Under the pieces are notes generated by a model. It was not told the origin of the DNA, ran no database searches, and saw only the letters and a list, made by a program, of their open reading frames with translations. Below are positions 7,779-16,368 of a stretch of 64,000 nucleotides of DNA, in pieces. Where the stretch lies: NCBI GenBank assembly GCA_003576685.1, contig QOZR01000002.1, positions 124,001 to 188,000 on the forward strand, in the 5' to 3' direction. The position numbers were made by a program, and so were the translations under genes. The first letter of the stretch is position 1. Each line of letters starts with the position of its first letter. The DNA is from Virgifigura deserti. Its GTDB lineage: Bacteria; Pseudomonadota; Alphaproteobacteria; Dongiales; Dongiaceae.

Positions 7779-9788
7779 TCAGATGAAATCCCGTCGGTGC
7801 TTGCTGCGCCAGTTTCGCGTCGTCACGATCCGGCCGGCCTCATAGGCTTCGAGCGATCCTTCGACGTGGAAATGCTCGCGATCGCAGGTGACCGTCGTGC
7901 GCGTCTCGGTGCGGACCGACCAGTCGCCGCGCGTCAGTTCCTCCGTCCAATGGGTGTCGACCCGCGCCGAGGTCGGATCGTCGGGCAGGATCCGGTAGGT
8001 CTCGCGGCCGACGGAGCCGGTGACGAGATCATGCGCCCGGTTTCGGTTCGCGCCGAAATCGTCGATGATCCTGATGACCGTTTCGCCGGTTTCCATGTCA
8101 CGCTCGATGCGCCGCAGGTGGCTCGGCTCGCGGATCGGCTCGAAGTCGACCGGCGGCGCGGACTCGGGCTCCGGCAGGGAGCGCAGCGTCTCGGGCCGCG
8201 GCGCACGAACGGGAAGCGCGAGTTCGCTGGCGCCGGTATGAAGCGTCAACGTGACCGGCTCCGGCGACGGCCAGATCAGGGGCCAGTAGGCGGTGGAGAG
8301 TGCGATGCGGATTCGGTGTCCGGCGGAGAATCCATAGGCGACATCGTCCATCTGCACCCGCACGCGATAGCGCCGGCCGGGCTCGAGCGCGGCGGGCTGC
8401 TCGTGACTATCGCGATGGCAGAGGTTCAGAACGCCGTAGGTGACGCGCGTCGACTCGCCGCCCGGCAGGACGTCGCACAGCCGGACCGCGATGTTGGCCT
8501 GCGGCCGATCGACCGACAGTTCGAGCTCGACTGTCGGGGCGCCGAAAATCTCGACAGCCTCGGTCAGCGGCTCGCTGTCGAAGACCAGGGAGCCGCCGTC
8601 GTCGAGTCGCTGGTCGGCCGGCGATTCCGGCCCGAGCCAGATCGGACAATATTCGCCGGCGGCGAGTCCCACCGTCTGCGGCGAGGCCAGCGTGAGCGCC
8701 TGCTCCGGCTCTGCGGCGATGGCGAGCCGGCCGGCGTTCAGCCGGTAACGGCGATTCTCGATGTTCGGCGACGGCCAGCTGTCCTCCGCGATCCAGCGGC
8801 CCGGCCGCTCGGTGTAGTAGGCACGCGGCGGCACGCTGTCCTGAAGGTAGGCGCGATAGAGCGGATCTTGCATCACGCCGGTGTCCCGGCCCTTGAGCCA
8901 CTGGTCCCACCAGCGCAACGCCTCCTGAAGGAAGCCGATCGCCGGCCCGGGAACGGCGAAATGCGGATATTTATGCAGCCAGGGACCGACGAGGCCGCGC
9001 ACGGGCGCCTTGATGTTGGCGACGAGCTGCGGCACGGCATTGGAATAGGCATCCGCCCAGCCGCCGACGGCGAGGACGGCGGCCTCGATCGTGCCATAGT
9101 CTTCGCAGACGGAGCCGTGCTTCCAGAATTCGTCCCGGCGCTGGTGGCCGAGCCAGTTCTCAACGAGGAGCGGCTCGTTCTCGAGGCGATTCAACCACAT
9201 CTCCCGCCAGCGCTCGCCGACCAGCGACGGGTCCGGCGGCCGCGAGGAATAGGCCAGCATGGTCTGCGACCAGCCGACATTCTCGAGCAGCATGCAGCCG
9301 CCCTTGTAATGAATGTCGTCGGCATAGCGATCGACCGTCGAGCAGAGGGTGATGATCGCCTTCAGCGCCTTCGGTCGGCGCGCGGCGACTTGCAGCGCAT
9401 TGAAGCCGCCCCAGGAGATTCCCATCATGCCCACGGTGCCGCTGCACCAGGGCTGCGCCGTGATCCAATCGATCACCTCAAGGCAGTCGTCCTGCTCCTG
9501 CTTCAGATATTCGTCCCACATCAACCCGTCGGACTCGCCATTGCCGCGCATGTCGACCCGCACACCGGCATAGCCGTGGCCGGCCAGATAGGGATGGGTC
9601 AGGTGGTCGCGAACGACTGTGCCGTCCCGCTTGCGATAAGGCAGATATTCGAGAACCGCCGGAACCGGATCCGCTTCGGCATCCTCCGGCAGCCAGATCC
9701 GCGCGGCCAGCCGGCAGCCGTCGGACAGCTCGATGAACACATTCTCGATCTCCCGCACCTTGCGCGGGAACGTCTCGACGATCTTCAA
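7779..9788 (-). CDS. CocE/NonD-family alpha/beta hydrolase (X-Pro dipeptidyl-peptidase-like)
   Basis: The 669-residue protein has an S15-type alpha/beta-hydrolase domain and a C-terminal jelly-roll domain, as in cocaine esterase, glutaryl-7-ACA acylase and X-Pro dipeptidyl-peptidases. The nucleophile motif is GISWGG (Ser125); the acid and base are probably the Asp in GGWADAY and the His in GPWLHKYPHF. The middle loop WDQWLKG and late segments such as YGFSAGHRIRIALS fit the family. It probably hydrolyses an ester or amide, substrate unknown. The start is TTG at 9788 with GGAG six bases upstream. No signal peptide is visible. An SDR and a DHDPS-family gene lie upstream on the same strand. Confidence 0.88.
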   Translation of the reverse strand: MKIVETFPRKVREIENVFIELSDGCRLAARIWLPEDAEADPVPAVLEYLPYRKRDGTVVRDHLTHPYLAGHGYAGVRVDMRGNGESDGLMWDEYLKQEQDDCLEVIDWITAQPWCSGTVGMMGISWGGFNALQVAARRPKALKAIITLCSTVDRYADDIHYKGGCMLLENVGWSQTMLAYSSRPPDPSLVGERWREMWLNRLENEPLLVENWLGHQRRDEFWKHGSVCEDYGTIEAAVLAVGGWADAYSNAVPQLVANIKAPVRGLVGPWLHKYPHFAVPGPAIGFLQEALRWWDQWLKGRDTGVMQDPLYRAYLQDSVPPRAYYTERPGRWIAEDSWPSPNIENRRYRLNAGRLAIAAEPEQALTLASPQTVGLAAGEYCPIWLGPESPADQRLDDGGSLVFDSEPLTEAVEIFGAPTVELELSVDRPQANIAVRLCDVLPGGESTRVTYGVLNLCHRDSHEQPAALEPGRRYRVRVQMDDVAYGFSAGHRIRIALSTAYWPLIWPSPEPVTLTLHTGASELALPVRAPRPETLRSLPEPESAPPVDFEPIREPSHLRRIERDMETGETVIRIIDDFGANRNRAHDLVTGSVGRETYRILPDDPTSARVDTHWTEELTRGDWSVRTETRTTVTCDREHFHVEGSLEAYEAGRIVTTRNWRSKHRRDFI

Positions 9789-9809
9789 TTCTCACTCCAG
9801 GAAATTCAT

Positions 9810-9862
9810 CACAGAGACACAGAGGATCTGAATATCTTCTCCATGCCTCGGTGTCTCTGTGG
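9810..9862. repeat. Imperfect inverted repeat upstream of the hydrolase
   Basis: Arms of about 16 bp, CACAGAGACACAGAGG and CCTCGGTGTCTCTGTGG, face each other across 20 bp, with a T run after the right arm on the plus strand. It lies between the SDR stop and the hydrolase start on the minus strand. It could reduce read-through between the two genes or be a dispersed element. Confidence 0.55.
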
Positions 9863-9881
9863 TTTTTCAGTAGAAAATTTT

Positions 9882-10646
9882 CTAGACCAGCCCGCCATTC
9901 ACATGGAGCACCTGGCCGGTGATATAGCTGGCCTCGCGCGAGCAGAGAAAGGCGACCAGGGCGGCGACCTCATCCGGCTCGCCGAGGCGGCCGAGCGGCA
10001 CCTTCCCGGCGACCTCGCGCCATTCGTCGGCCGAAAGCGACGTCCCGGTTCCCGCCTCCTTGCGGATCAGCCCCGGCGCGACGCAATTGACGAGCACGCC
10101 ATGCGGCGCAAGCTGCAGCGCGAGCGCCCGCGTCATCGCCTCGAGCCCAGCCTTCGCCGCAGCGGAGGCGGGAAAGACGGGATAGTCGGTGCGAAAGACA
10201 TGGGCGTTGTAGGTGGAGATCGACACCACCCGCCCCTCGCGCGCCGCCTTCAGATACGGCAGGGCGACCGTCGCCAGATCGAAGAATGCGGCCGTCACCA
10301 CCGACTGGACATGGTCCACACCCGCGCGATCCAGGGTGCCGAACGGCCGGCGATCGGCAAATCCGGCATTGCTGACCAGCACATCGAGGCCGCCGAACCG
10401 CTCGGCTGCCCGATCCACCAATCTGCGGCCGACGGCCGGATCGACAAGATCGCCCAGCTCGACCGCCGCCTCGGCGCCGGCCGTCCGGACCTCGGCCGCA
10501 ACGGCCTCGGCACCGTCGCGGTTGCACCGCGCATGGATCAGGATACCGACGCCCGGCCTGGCGAGCCGGCGGCTAATCGCCGCGCCGATTCCGCTGGCCG
10601 ATCCTGTGACCAGGATCGAGCGCAGGCGCGCGCCGGCACCCGCCAT
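9882..10646 (-). CDS. Short-chain dehydrogenase/reductase family protein lacking the catalytic Tyr
   Basis: The 254-residue Rossmann-fold protein has the cofactor motif TGSASGIG (14-21), VSNAG (91-95), catalytic Ser in VSISTYN, and the C-terminal GQVLHVNGG typical of classical SDRs. The usual Tyr-x3-Lys is Ser161-Ala-Ala-Ala-Lys165: the lysine remains but the tyrosine position is serine. A Tyr at 155 might substitute, or the protein may have lost oxidoreductase activity. I chose ATG 10646 because it opens directly before the fold; the frame is open further upstream into the next gene. It starts 7 bp after the DHDPS-family gene, so the two are an operon. Confidence 0.85.
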   Translation of the reverse strand: MAGAGARLRSILVTGSASGIGAAISRRLARPGVGILIHARCNRDGAEAVAAEVRTAGAEAAVELGDLVDPAVGRRLVDRAAERFGGLDVLVSNAGFADRRPFGTLDRAGVDHVQSVVTAAFFDLATVALPYLKAAREGRVVSISTYNAHVFRTDYPVFPASAAAKAGLEAMTRALALQLAPHGVLVNCVAPGLIRKEAGTGTSLSADEWREVAGKVPLGRLGEPDEVAALVAFLCSREASYITGQVLHVNGGLV

Positions 10647-10653
10647 TCCGCCC

Positions 10654-11559
10654 CTACTCCGCCGCCAGTCTTGGGCGGGACTCCAGGCCACGCTCGACGA
10701 TCGCGGCGACGCGGGCGCGCTCCTCTCCCTCGAGCGGCAGGCGCGGCGCCCGCAGGGTCTCGGTGCCGAGCCCGGCCATCGCCTGGGCGAACTTGATGTA
10801 CTGTACAAGCTTCACATGCGTATCGAGATGGAGCAGCGGCATGAACCAGCGATAGAGCGCCCGCGCCTCCTCCCAATTGCCGGCGCGCGCGAGGGTCCAC
10901 AGCCGCACCGATTCGCGTGGGAAGGCGTTGACGAGACCGGCGACCCATCCCGTCGCCCCGAGCAGCATGCTCTCCAGGATGAGGTCGTCGACGCCACAGA
11001 AGAGGGTGTAGCGATTGCCGCAGAGATTCACCAGGTCGGTGATTCTACGGACATCGTCGGACGATTCCTTCAGCGCCACCAGCGTCGGCTCGTCGGCCAG
11101 TTCCACGAACATCTCGGGGGTGATGTCAACGCCGTAAGAAACCGGATTGTTGTAGACCATGATCGGCAGATCGCTGGCCCGCGCGACCGCCCGGAAATGC
11201 GCAACCGTTTCACGCGCATCGGTCTTGTAGACCATCGTCGGCAGCACCATCAGCCCATCGGCGCCCAGCCCTTCGCAATCGGCCGCGACCCTGCAGGCCG
11301 CCGCGGTCGAGCACTCAGCCACGCCGACCACGACCGGCACGCGCTTCGCCGCGGTTTCCACCGCCATCCGCACGACCTTGCGCTTCTCCTCCGGCTCGAG
11401 GGCGGAATTCTCGCCGAGCGTGCCGAGCATCACGAGGCCATGCACCCCGGCTGCGATCAGCGTGTCGAGATGCCGCGCCGACGCTTCAAGATCGAGTGAC
11501 TGGTCGGCCTTGAACTGGGTCGTGACCGCCGGAAAGACACCCGTCCAGTCCTGGGTCAT
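10654..11559 (-). CDS. Dihydrodipicolinate synthase (DHDPS)-family aldolase/lyase, not lysine-pathway DapA
   Basis: The 301-residue class I aldolase-type TIM barrel has the Schiff-base lysine in VALKESSDD (Lys164) and the conserved tyrosine in MVYNNP (Tyr136). The substrate loop reads GTLGEN (46-51) rather than the GTTGE usual in lysine-pathway DapA, so it more probably acts on a 2-keto sugar acid, hydroxyproline-derived or similar substrate. The ATG at 11559 has GAGGAG at ideal spacing; an upstream in-frame start at 11640 is unsupported. It heads an operon with the atypical SDR and perhaps the hydrolase. A TTTTATACAA sequence lies about 72-81 bp upstream. Confidence 0.88.
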   Translation of the reverse strand: MTQDWTGVFPAVTTQFKADQSLDLEASARHLDTLIAAGVHGLVMLGTLGENSALEPEEKRKVVRMAVETAAKRVPVVVGVAECSTAAACRVAADCEGLGADGLMVLPTMVYKTDARETVAHFRAVARASDLPIMVYNNPVSYGVDITPEMFVELADEPTLVALKESSDDVRRITDLVNLCGNRYTLFCGVDDLILESMLLGATGWVAGLVNAFPRESVRLWTLARAGNWEEARALYRWFMPLLHLDTHVKLVQYIKFAQAMAGLGTETLRAPRLPLEGEERARVAAIVERGLESRPRLAAE

Positions 11560-11630
11560 CGGATTCTCCTCCTCTGTATCGCGGCCGCCGCACCATTGCT
11601 CCCGGCCGACCTCGAACCATTTTTCGGATA

Positions 11631-11640
11631 TTTTATACAA
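11631..11640. promoter_or_regulatory. TTTTATACAA, possible GntR operator half-match
   Basis: This decamer differs at one base from the perfect palindrome TTGTATACAA upstream of the FadR-type regulator (19240-19249). It sits upstream of the DHDPS-family gene. A shared regulator is a guess from this similarity only. Confidence 0.3.
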
Positions 11641-11889
11641 TCTGCACGTAGGCGAAGCAACCGAAGCTGCGCCATAGGCGGATGCAGCGAGTCCCCAGGC
11701 TTCAATCTACGGTAATTCACGCTCCCCCAAATGCAACCCGGATGCGTTTGTCACTTCTGTTACACCTCCGACGGAGCTAAGCTTGCCGCGGCAAGCGGGG
11801 CGAGGCTGCGGGACAAGACATCAGGGCGAAGACCGGATTGGCGCCAAGTCGGTCTATCGCTCACATTGCGTACCGTGGGAGGTCACATC

Positions 11890-14151
11890 ATGCCGGCCGC
11901 CGCTGCAGACGAGGTTGGCCTGGACGGGCGGTCCAGATGGCTGTCGTCGTTCAAAGCGCTGATACGGCGCACCAGAAAGGCGGACACCCTCCAGCCGCTC
12001 CGGCTCCTGCTGGTCGCGTCCGTCCTTGTCCCGATGCTGCTGTTTGCGGCGGCAGCGTGGCAAAGCTACCAGAAAACGATCGAAGAAGCTGAAATGGAGG
12101 TTCGCAAGACCGTCTCCATTCTCCATGAACATGCACGCAAGGTTTTCGAGACGCACGAGCTCTTGATTGCGCGTGTCGACGACCACATCCGCGATATGTC
12201 CTGGGAAGCGATCGGCCATTCCGAGAGCCTGCACACATATCTTCGCATGGTCGCGGCCGGTCTGCCCCAAGTGGATGCGATCTGGCTGGCCGCTCCGAAC
12301 GGCCTTGTCCGCAGCAGAAGTCATCTCTCTCCGGCGCCTGACATCCTTGTCGCGGACGAGGATTACTTCGCCGCGCAACGCGCCAGGAATGCCGGCACAT
12401 ATGTGAGCAGATCCCGCCACGACCGACCCGCCGCCGACACGCTGAACGTCACGCGCCGGCGCACGACGGCGGACGGGACGTTCGACGGTACCCTCACCGT
12501 TGCCGTGTCTCTGGATTATTTCCGTCGCTTCTACACCGATATCACGCCCCTTCACGATCACGTGGCGGGCCTGATCCGGATGGACGGAGACATCCTCGTT
12601 CGCAACCCGGCTCCCGCAGCGTTCCAGCGCTTGCCGGACAGCAGCGGCTTCAGGAAGGCCATAAAGCTTGCGGACGAGGGGTTGTTCACCGCCCCGTCCG
12701 CGATCGACGGCGTCGCGCGGATCAGCGGCTACAGCAAGCTGGCCGGCTATCCGGTCTATGTCGTGTTCGGCCTGGACAAGAACGCGGTGCTCGGCGAATG
12801 GCATCAGGACCTGCTGGCCTACGGCATCATCGCCGTCCCCGCTGCGGCCGGGCTTTTCCTGCTTACCTGGTTCGCACTGCGAAAGAGCATGGCACACCGC
12901 CTCGCTTTGCAGAGATGGCAGCAGGAACGAGAGCTTTGCGGGCTTCTCGTCAACAGCAGTTCGGATGGGATCCTGGCCTATGACCACCACTTGCGCTGCA
13001 CGTTGTGGAATCCTGCAATGGAGGCGATTTCTGGCCTCTCAGGCGAGCGCATGCGCGGGAAGGACCTGCGTCACATCCTGCCATCCGTCCGAGGAACGCT
13101 GATCGAGCCTGTGATCCGCAACGCTCTCGCCGGGGCCGGGAACGGAGCCGGGATCGGGGATGCGGCCGAACAGCGCTTTTGGCCCGCGAACGCCGACGCA
13201 AGGAACCCTCTCGAGACCCGGAGCGGGCCACTGCGCGACTGGGACGGCAAGATCATCGGCGGGCTCTGCTTCGTTCGCGACCGGACGGAGCAGCGCCGCC
13301 TGGAGGAGGAGTTGCGGCGGGCGGAAGCGGCGGAAGCGCGGCGTGAAGCGGAACGGGAAGCCGAGCAGCGCCTTGCCGATATCGCCGCGAACTTCCCTGG
13401 ACATATTTATCGGCGCATTCTCCATCGCGATGACCGCATCAGCCATCCCTATCTCGGCCATACGGCCGACACCATTCTTCGCTTTCAGCCTTCCGGCGCC
13501 AAGGAGCCGCTGCCCCTCGAAGAATTCGCCCGCCAATACATCCATCCGGACGATGCGTCGCGCTGGCGCGAGGCGGTCCTGGTTTCCGCCCGAACGCTCT
13601 CGCCCTACAGGCTTGAGTTTCGCGTCATCGATTCACATGGCGATGTTCACTGGCTGCGGAGCGACGCGCGCGCCTATCGAGGTGAGGACGGCACGGTGAT
13701 CTGGGACGGCGTCGCGATCGATATCACCGATCTGAAAGAAACCGAAGAGGCATTGCGCGAGAGCGACGAGCGGATGAGCTTGGCTGCGGAAGCAGCCGAG
13801 CTTGGGCCGTGGAGTTGGGACATCGCCCGTCGGCGCGTCCGATGGTCCGACCGCTGCAAAGCAATCCTCGGCCTGCCGCCCGAAACCGAGAGTAGCTGCG
13901 AACGGCTGCTGTCCACGGTTCATCCCGAAGACCGCGACCGGGTGCACGAGGCAGTCCGATCGGCGCTGGACGAGCGCCGCGGTTACGAAGCCGAGTTTCG
14001 GGTGATTTGGCCGGATGGCAGTCAGCACTGGGTCCTGGACAAGGGCAGCGCCCTCTATGATGTGAATGACGTTCCGGTTCGGATGAGCGGTGTCATAGTC
14101 GACATTACGGCTCGTAAGCTGGCGGAGCTTGAGCGGCAGCAAAAGGGATGA
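11890..14151 (+). CDS. Membrane CACHE sensor with three PAS domains and no output domain
   Basis: The 753-residue protein has a transmembrane helix near the N-terminus (LLLVASVLVPMLLFAAAAW), an extracytoplasmic CACHE-type region of about 250 residues, a second helix (GIIAVPAAAGLFLLTWFAL), and three PAS regions. The first begins SSSDGILAYDHHLRC; the second and third end with PAC-like VAIDITDLKETEEAL and GVIVDITARKLAELE. A coiled stretch rich in Glu, Ala and Arg joins PAS1 and PAS2. It stops right after the third PAC with no histidine kinase, GGDEF, EAL or methyl-accepting domain, and only 40 bp remain before the next gene. The start at 11890 has GGAGG seven bases upstream. Confidence 0.85.
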   Translation: MPAAAADEVGLDGRSRWLSSFKALIRRTRKADTLQPLRLLLVASVLVPMLLFAAAAWQSYQKTIEEAEMEVRKTVSILHEHARKVFETHELLIARVDDHIRDMSWEAIGHSESLHTYLRMVAAGLPQVDAIWLAAPNGLVRSRSHLSPAPDILVADEDYFAAQRARNAGTYVSRSRHDRPAADTLNVTRRRTTADGTFDGTLTVAVSLDYFRRFYTDITPLHDHVAGLIRMDGDILVRNPAPAAFQRLPDSSGFRKAIKLADEGLFTAPSAIDGVARISGYSKLAGYPVYVVFGLDKNAVLGEWHQDLLAYGIIAVPAAAGLFLLTWFALRKSMAHRLALQRWQQERELCGLLVNSSSDGILAYDHHLRCTLWNPAMEAISGLSGERMRGKDLRHILPSVRGTLIEPVIRNALAGAGNGAGIGDAAEQRFWPANADARNPLETRSGPLRDWDGKIIGGLCFVRDRTEQRRLEEELRRAEAAEARREAEREAEQRLADIAANFPGHIYRRILHRDDRISHPYLGHTADTILRFQPSGAKEPLPLEEFARQYIHPDDASRWREAVLVSARTLSPYRLEFRVIDSHGDVHWLRSDARAYRGEDGTVIWDGVAIDITDLKETEEALRESDERMSLAAEAAELGPWSWDIARRRVRWSDRCKAILGLPPETESSCERLLSTVHPEDRDRVHEAVRSALDERRGYEAEFRVIWPDGSQHWVLDKGSALYDVNDVPVRMSGVIVDITARKLAELERQQKG

Positions 14152-14191
14152 TATCGGCCGCAGCCGATGATGTGACGAGCGGGAGCCGGGA

Positions 14192-15082
14192 ATGGACGCA
14201 GCGGATCTCAGGGTCTTCGAGGCGGTGGCGCGGCTGGGCGGGATGAACCGGGCGGCTGCCGAGCTGAACACCGTGCAATCGAACGTAACCGCCCGCATCC
14301 GCCTGCTCGAGGATGAGCTGAAGGCACCGCTCTTCCACCGTCACAGCCGCGGCGTGGCACTAACTGCCGCCGGGCGCCGTCTGCTGCCCTATGCCGTCCG
14401 GGTCCAGCACCTGCTGGAGGACGCGCGCCGGGCCGTCGAGGACGACGGCACACCCAAGGGGCCGCTGACGATCGGCTCGCTCGAGACCACGGCCGCGCTG
14501 CGGCTTTCGCCCCTTCTCTCAACCTATGTCGCGGCATACCCCGCAGTCGATCTGGTGCTTCGAACCGGCACCTCCTGCGAAATGATCGAGGCCGTGCTGG
14601 CGCACCGGCTGGAAGGCGCGTTCGTCTGCGGTCCGGTGAACCATCCGGAACTTGAGGAAGAGATCGTCTTCCGCGAGGAGCTCGTGATCCTCACGGCCCC
14701 GGCGGTCGGAAGCCTGGACGAGCTGATCGGGACAAGCGACCTCAAGGTCGTGGTGCTGCGCGCCGGCTGCTCCTATCGCCAGCGGCTTGAGGAAATCCTG
14801 GCCAGGCGCGGTGTCATCGGCGTCCGTCGGCTCGAGTTCGGCACGCTCGAGGCCATTTTCGGCTGTGTCGCCGCGGGGCTCGGCATAACCCTGCTGCCGA
14901 GGAGCTTGATCGGCCCGGTCTGGGACGACGGCCGGGTCGCTATCCATACGCTGCCGGAAATCGAGGCCCAAGTGGAGACGATGTTCATCCGCCGCCGCGA
15001 CGCCTTCGTCTCCAGTGCGCTCGCCGCTTTCCTGCACTATGTCCGACCGGCGGGGTCCGCCCATGCGAATGCCGCGGAATAA
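14192..15082 (+). CDS. LysR-family transcriptional regulator
   Basis: The 296-residue protein has an N-terminal LysR helix-turn-helix (LRVFEAVARLGGMNRAAAEL, then VQSNVTARIRLLEDEL) and a periplasmic-binding-like effector domain containing IGSLETTAALRLSPLL and AAGLGITLLPRSL. It lies 117 bp upstream of, and in the same direction as, the nitronate monooxygenase gene. LysR regulators next to such oxygenases often control them, but divergent layout is more usual, so the target is uncertain. Confidence 0.9.
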   Translation: MDAADLRVFEAVARLGGMNRAAAELNTVQSNVTARIRLLEDELKAPLFHRHSRGVALTAAGRRLLPYAVRVQHLLEDARRAVEDDGTPKGPLTIGSLETTAALRLSPLLSTYVAAYPAVDLVLRTGTSCEMIEAVLAHRLEGAFVCGPVNHPELEEEIVFREELVILTAPAVGSLDELIGTSDLKVVVLRAGCSYRQRLEEILARRGVIGVRRLEFGTLEAIFGCVAAGLGITLLPRSLIGPVWDDGRVAIHTLPEIEAQVETMFIRRRDAFVSSALAAFLHYVRPAGSAHANAAE

Positions 15083-15199
15083 GCGCAACCCATCTTTACC
15101 TCAGATAGGACTGATCACTTAAAATCGTTTTTCATGATTTCGGTGGCGCCCTAAGCTCACCCCCCTGTTCTCCTATATCGACAGTCAGGAGGTTTCTCC

Positions 15200-16297
15200 A
15201 TGCCACTTCGGACCGCCCTGACGCAGCGGTTGGGGTTGAGCCACCCCATCATCCAGGCGCCCATGGCAGGCGGTGCGACGACAGTCGATCTCGTCGCCGC
15301 CGTCTGCGAGGCCGGCGCGTTGGGATTCATCGGAGCGGCCTATCTGACGCCGCGCCAGATCACGGATATATCGCAGGCCCTGCGGGCGCGGACAACCCGC
15401 CCCTTCGGGATCAATCTCTTCACCCCGCTTCCCGCACCCGACATGCCGAAAGAGGTTGGCCCCGCATTGGATCGCCTGGCCCCCTACCATATGGAGCTCG
15501 GCCTGCCACCGCCCACCCTCCCCGCCCTGCCCGCCGATCCGTTCGACGAACAGCTGGCAGCGGCCCTCGACAGCGGGGCGTCGGTATTCAGCTTCACCTT
15601 CGGCGTCCTGCCGGTGGGTGCGATCGAGTCCGTCAAGACCCGCGGCGTGGTCCTGATCGGCACGGCGACGACGGTCGAGGAAGCTGTCGCTTTGGAGCGG
15701 GTGGGCGTCGATGCCGTGGTTGCCCAGGGAAGCGAAGCGGGCGCGCACCGGGGCACGTTTGCGACCGGGTTCGACGCGGCGATGGTCGGGACCATGGCCC
15801 TGGTGCCGCAGGTCGTCGACGCCGTCACCGTGCCTGTGATCGCGTCAGGCGGCATCATGGACGGCCGTGGAATTGCCGCGGCGCTGACCCTGGGCGCGAG
15901 CGCCGTGCAGATGGGCACGGCCTTCCTGACCTGCGACGAAGCCGGTATTCCGGAAGCTCACAAGCAGGCGATCCTCACCGCTGCCGAGCACGATACGCGC
16001 CCGACGCGCGCCTTCTCCGGCCGCCCCGCGCGGGGGATCGTCAATCGTGTCATGACGGACCTCGACGGCAACGACGAGGCCATTCTCCCCTTTCCGCTTC
16101 AGAACGCGCTGACCCGGCCGCTCCGGACCGCGGCGGCCAAGCAAGGCCGGGCGGAGTTTCTGTCGCTCTGGGCAGGGCAAGGCGTCCGCTTGGCGCGCCG
16201 CCAATCGGCGGCAAGCCTAGTTGCGCGGCTCGCGGACGAAACGGCGGCGGCGATCGGCCGACTGACGGGATCGACCATTCCCGCCGAGCCACGCTGA
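15200..16297 (+). CDS. Nitronate monooxygenase (2-nitropropane dioxygenase family)
   Basis: The 365-residue FMN-binding TIM-barrel protein has the N-terminal IIQAPMAGG motif, GFIGAAYLTP, a mid-protein VAQGSEAGAHRG motif with the probable catalytic His183, and IASGGIMDGRGIAAAL plus GASAVQMGTAFL for FMN phosphate binding. The family oxidises alkyl nitronates, including the antimetabolite propionate-3-nitronate; some relatives are FabK-type enoyl reductases. A GGAGG-like site (CAGGAGG) precedes the ATG. It follows the LysR gene. Confidence 0.88.
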   Translation: MPLRTALTQRLGLSHPIIQAPMAGGATTVDLVAAVCEAGALGFIGAAYLTPRQITDISQALRARTTRPFGINLFTPLPAPDMPKEVGPALDRLAPYHMELGLPPPTLPALPADPFDEQLAAALDSGASVFSFTFGVLPVGAIESVKTRGVVLIGTATTVEEAVALERVGVDAVVAQGSEAGAHRGTFATGFDAAMVGTMALVPQVVDAVTVPVIASGGIMDGRGIAAALTLGASAVQMGTAFLTCDEAGIPEAHKQAILTAAEHDTRPTRAFSGRPARGIVNRVMTDLDGNDEAILPFPLQNALTRPLRTAAAKQGRAEFLSLWAGQGVRLARRQSAASLVARLADETAAAIGRLTGSTIPAEPR

Positions 16298-16368
16298 CGT
16301 TATTGACCCCGTCGAGGCGCGAGTCCTACGCTCGATCGGCACGGAAAATACGGACAGGGAGAAAATCC

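Noticed and set aside
7497..10796. A 1099-codon plus-strand open frame
   Set aside because: It runs antisense through the hydrolase and SDR genes, has no homology-like motifs and is rich in Arg, Ala and Asp. It is a codon-bias shadow in GC-rich DNA.
10654..11559. Lysine-biosynthesis DapA
   Set aside because: The substrate loop is GTLGE rather than GTTGE and the gene sits with an atypical SDR and hydrolase, so a catabolic DHDPS-family member is more likely.
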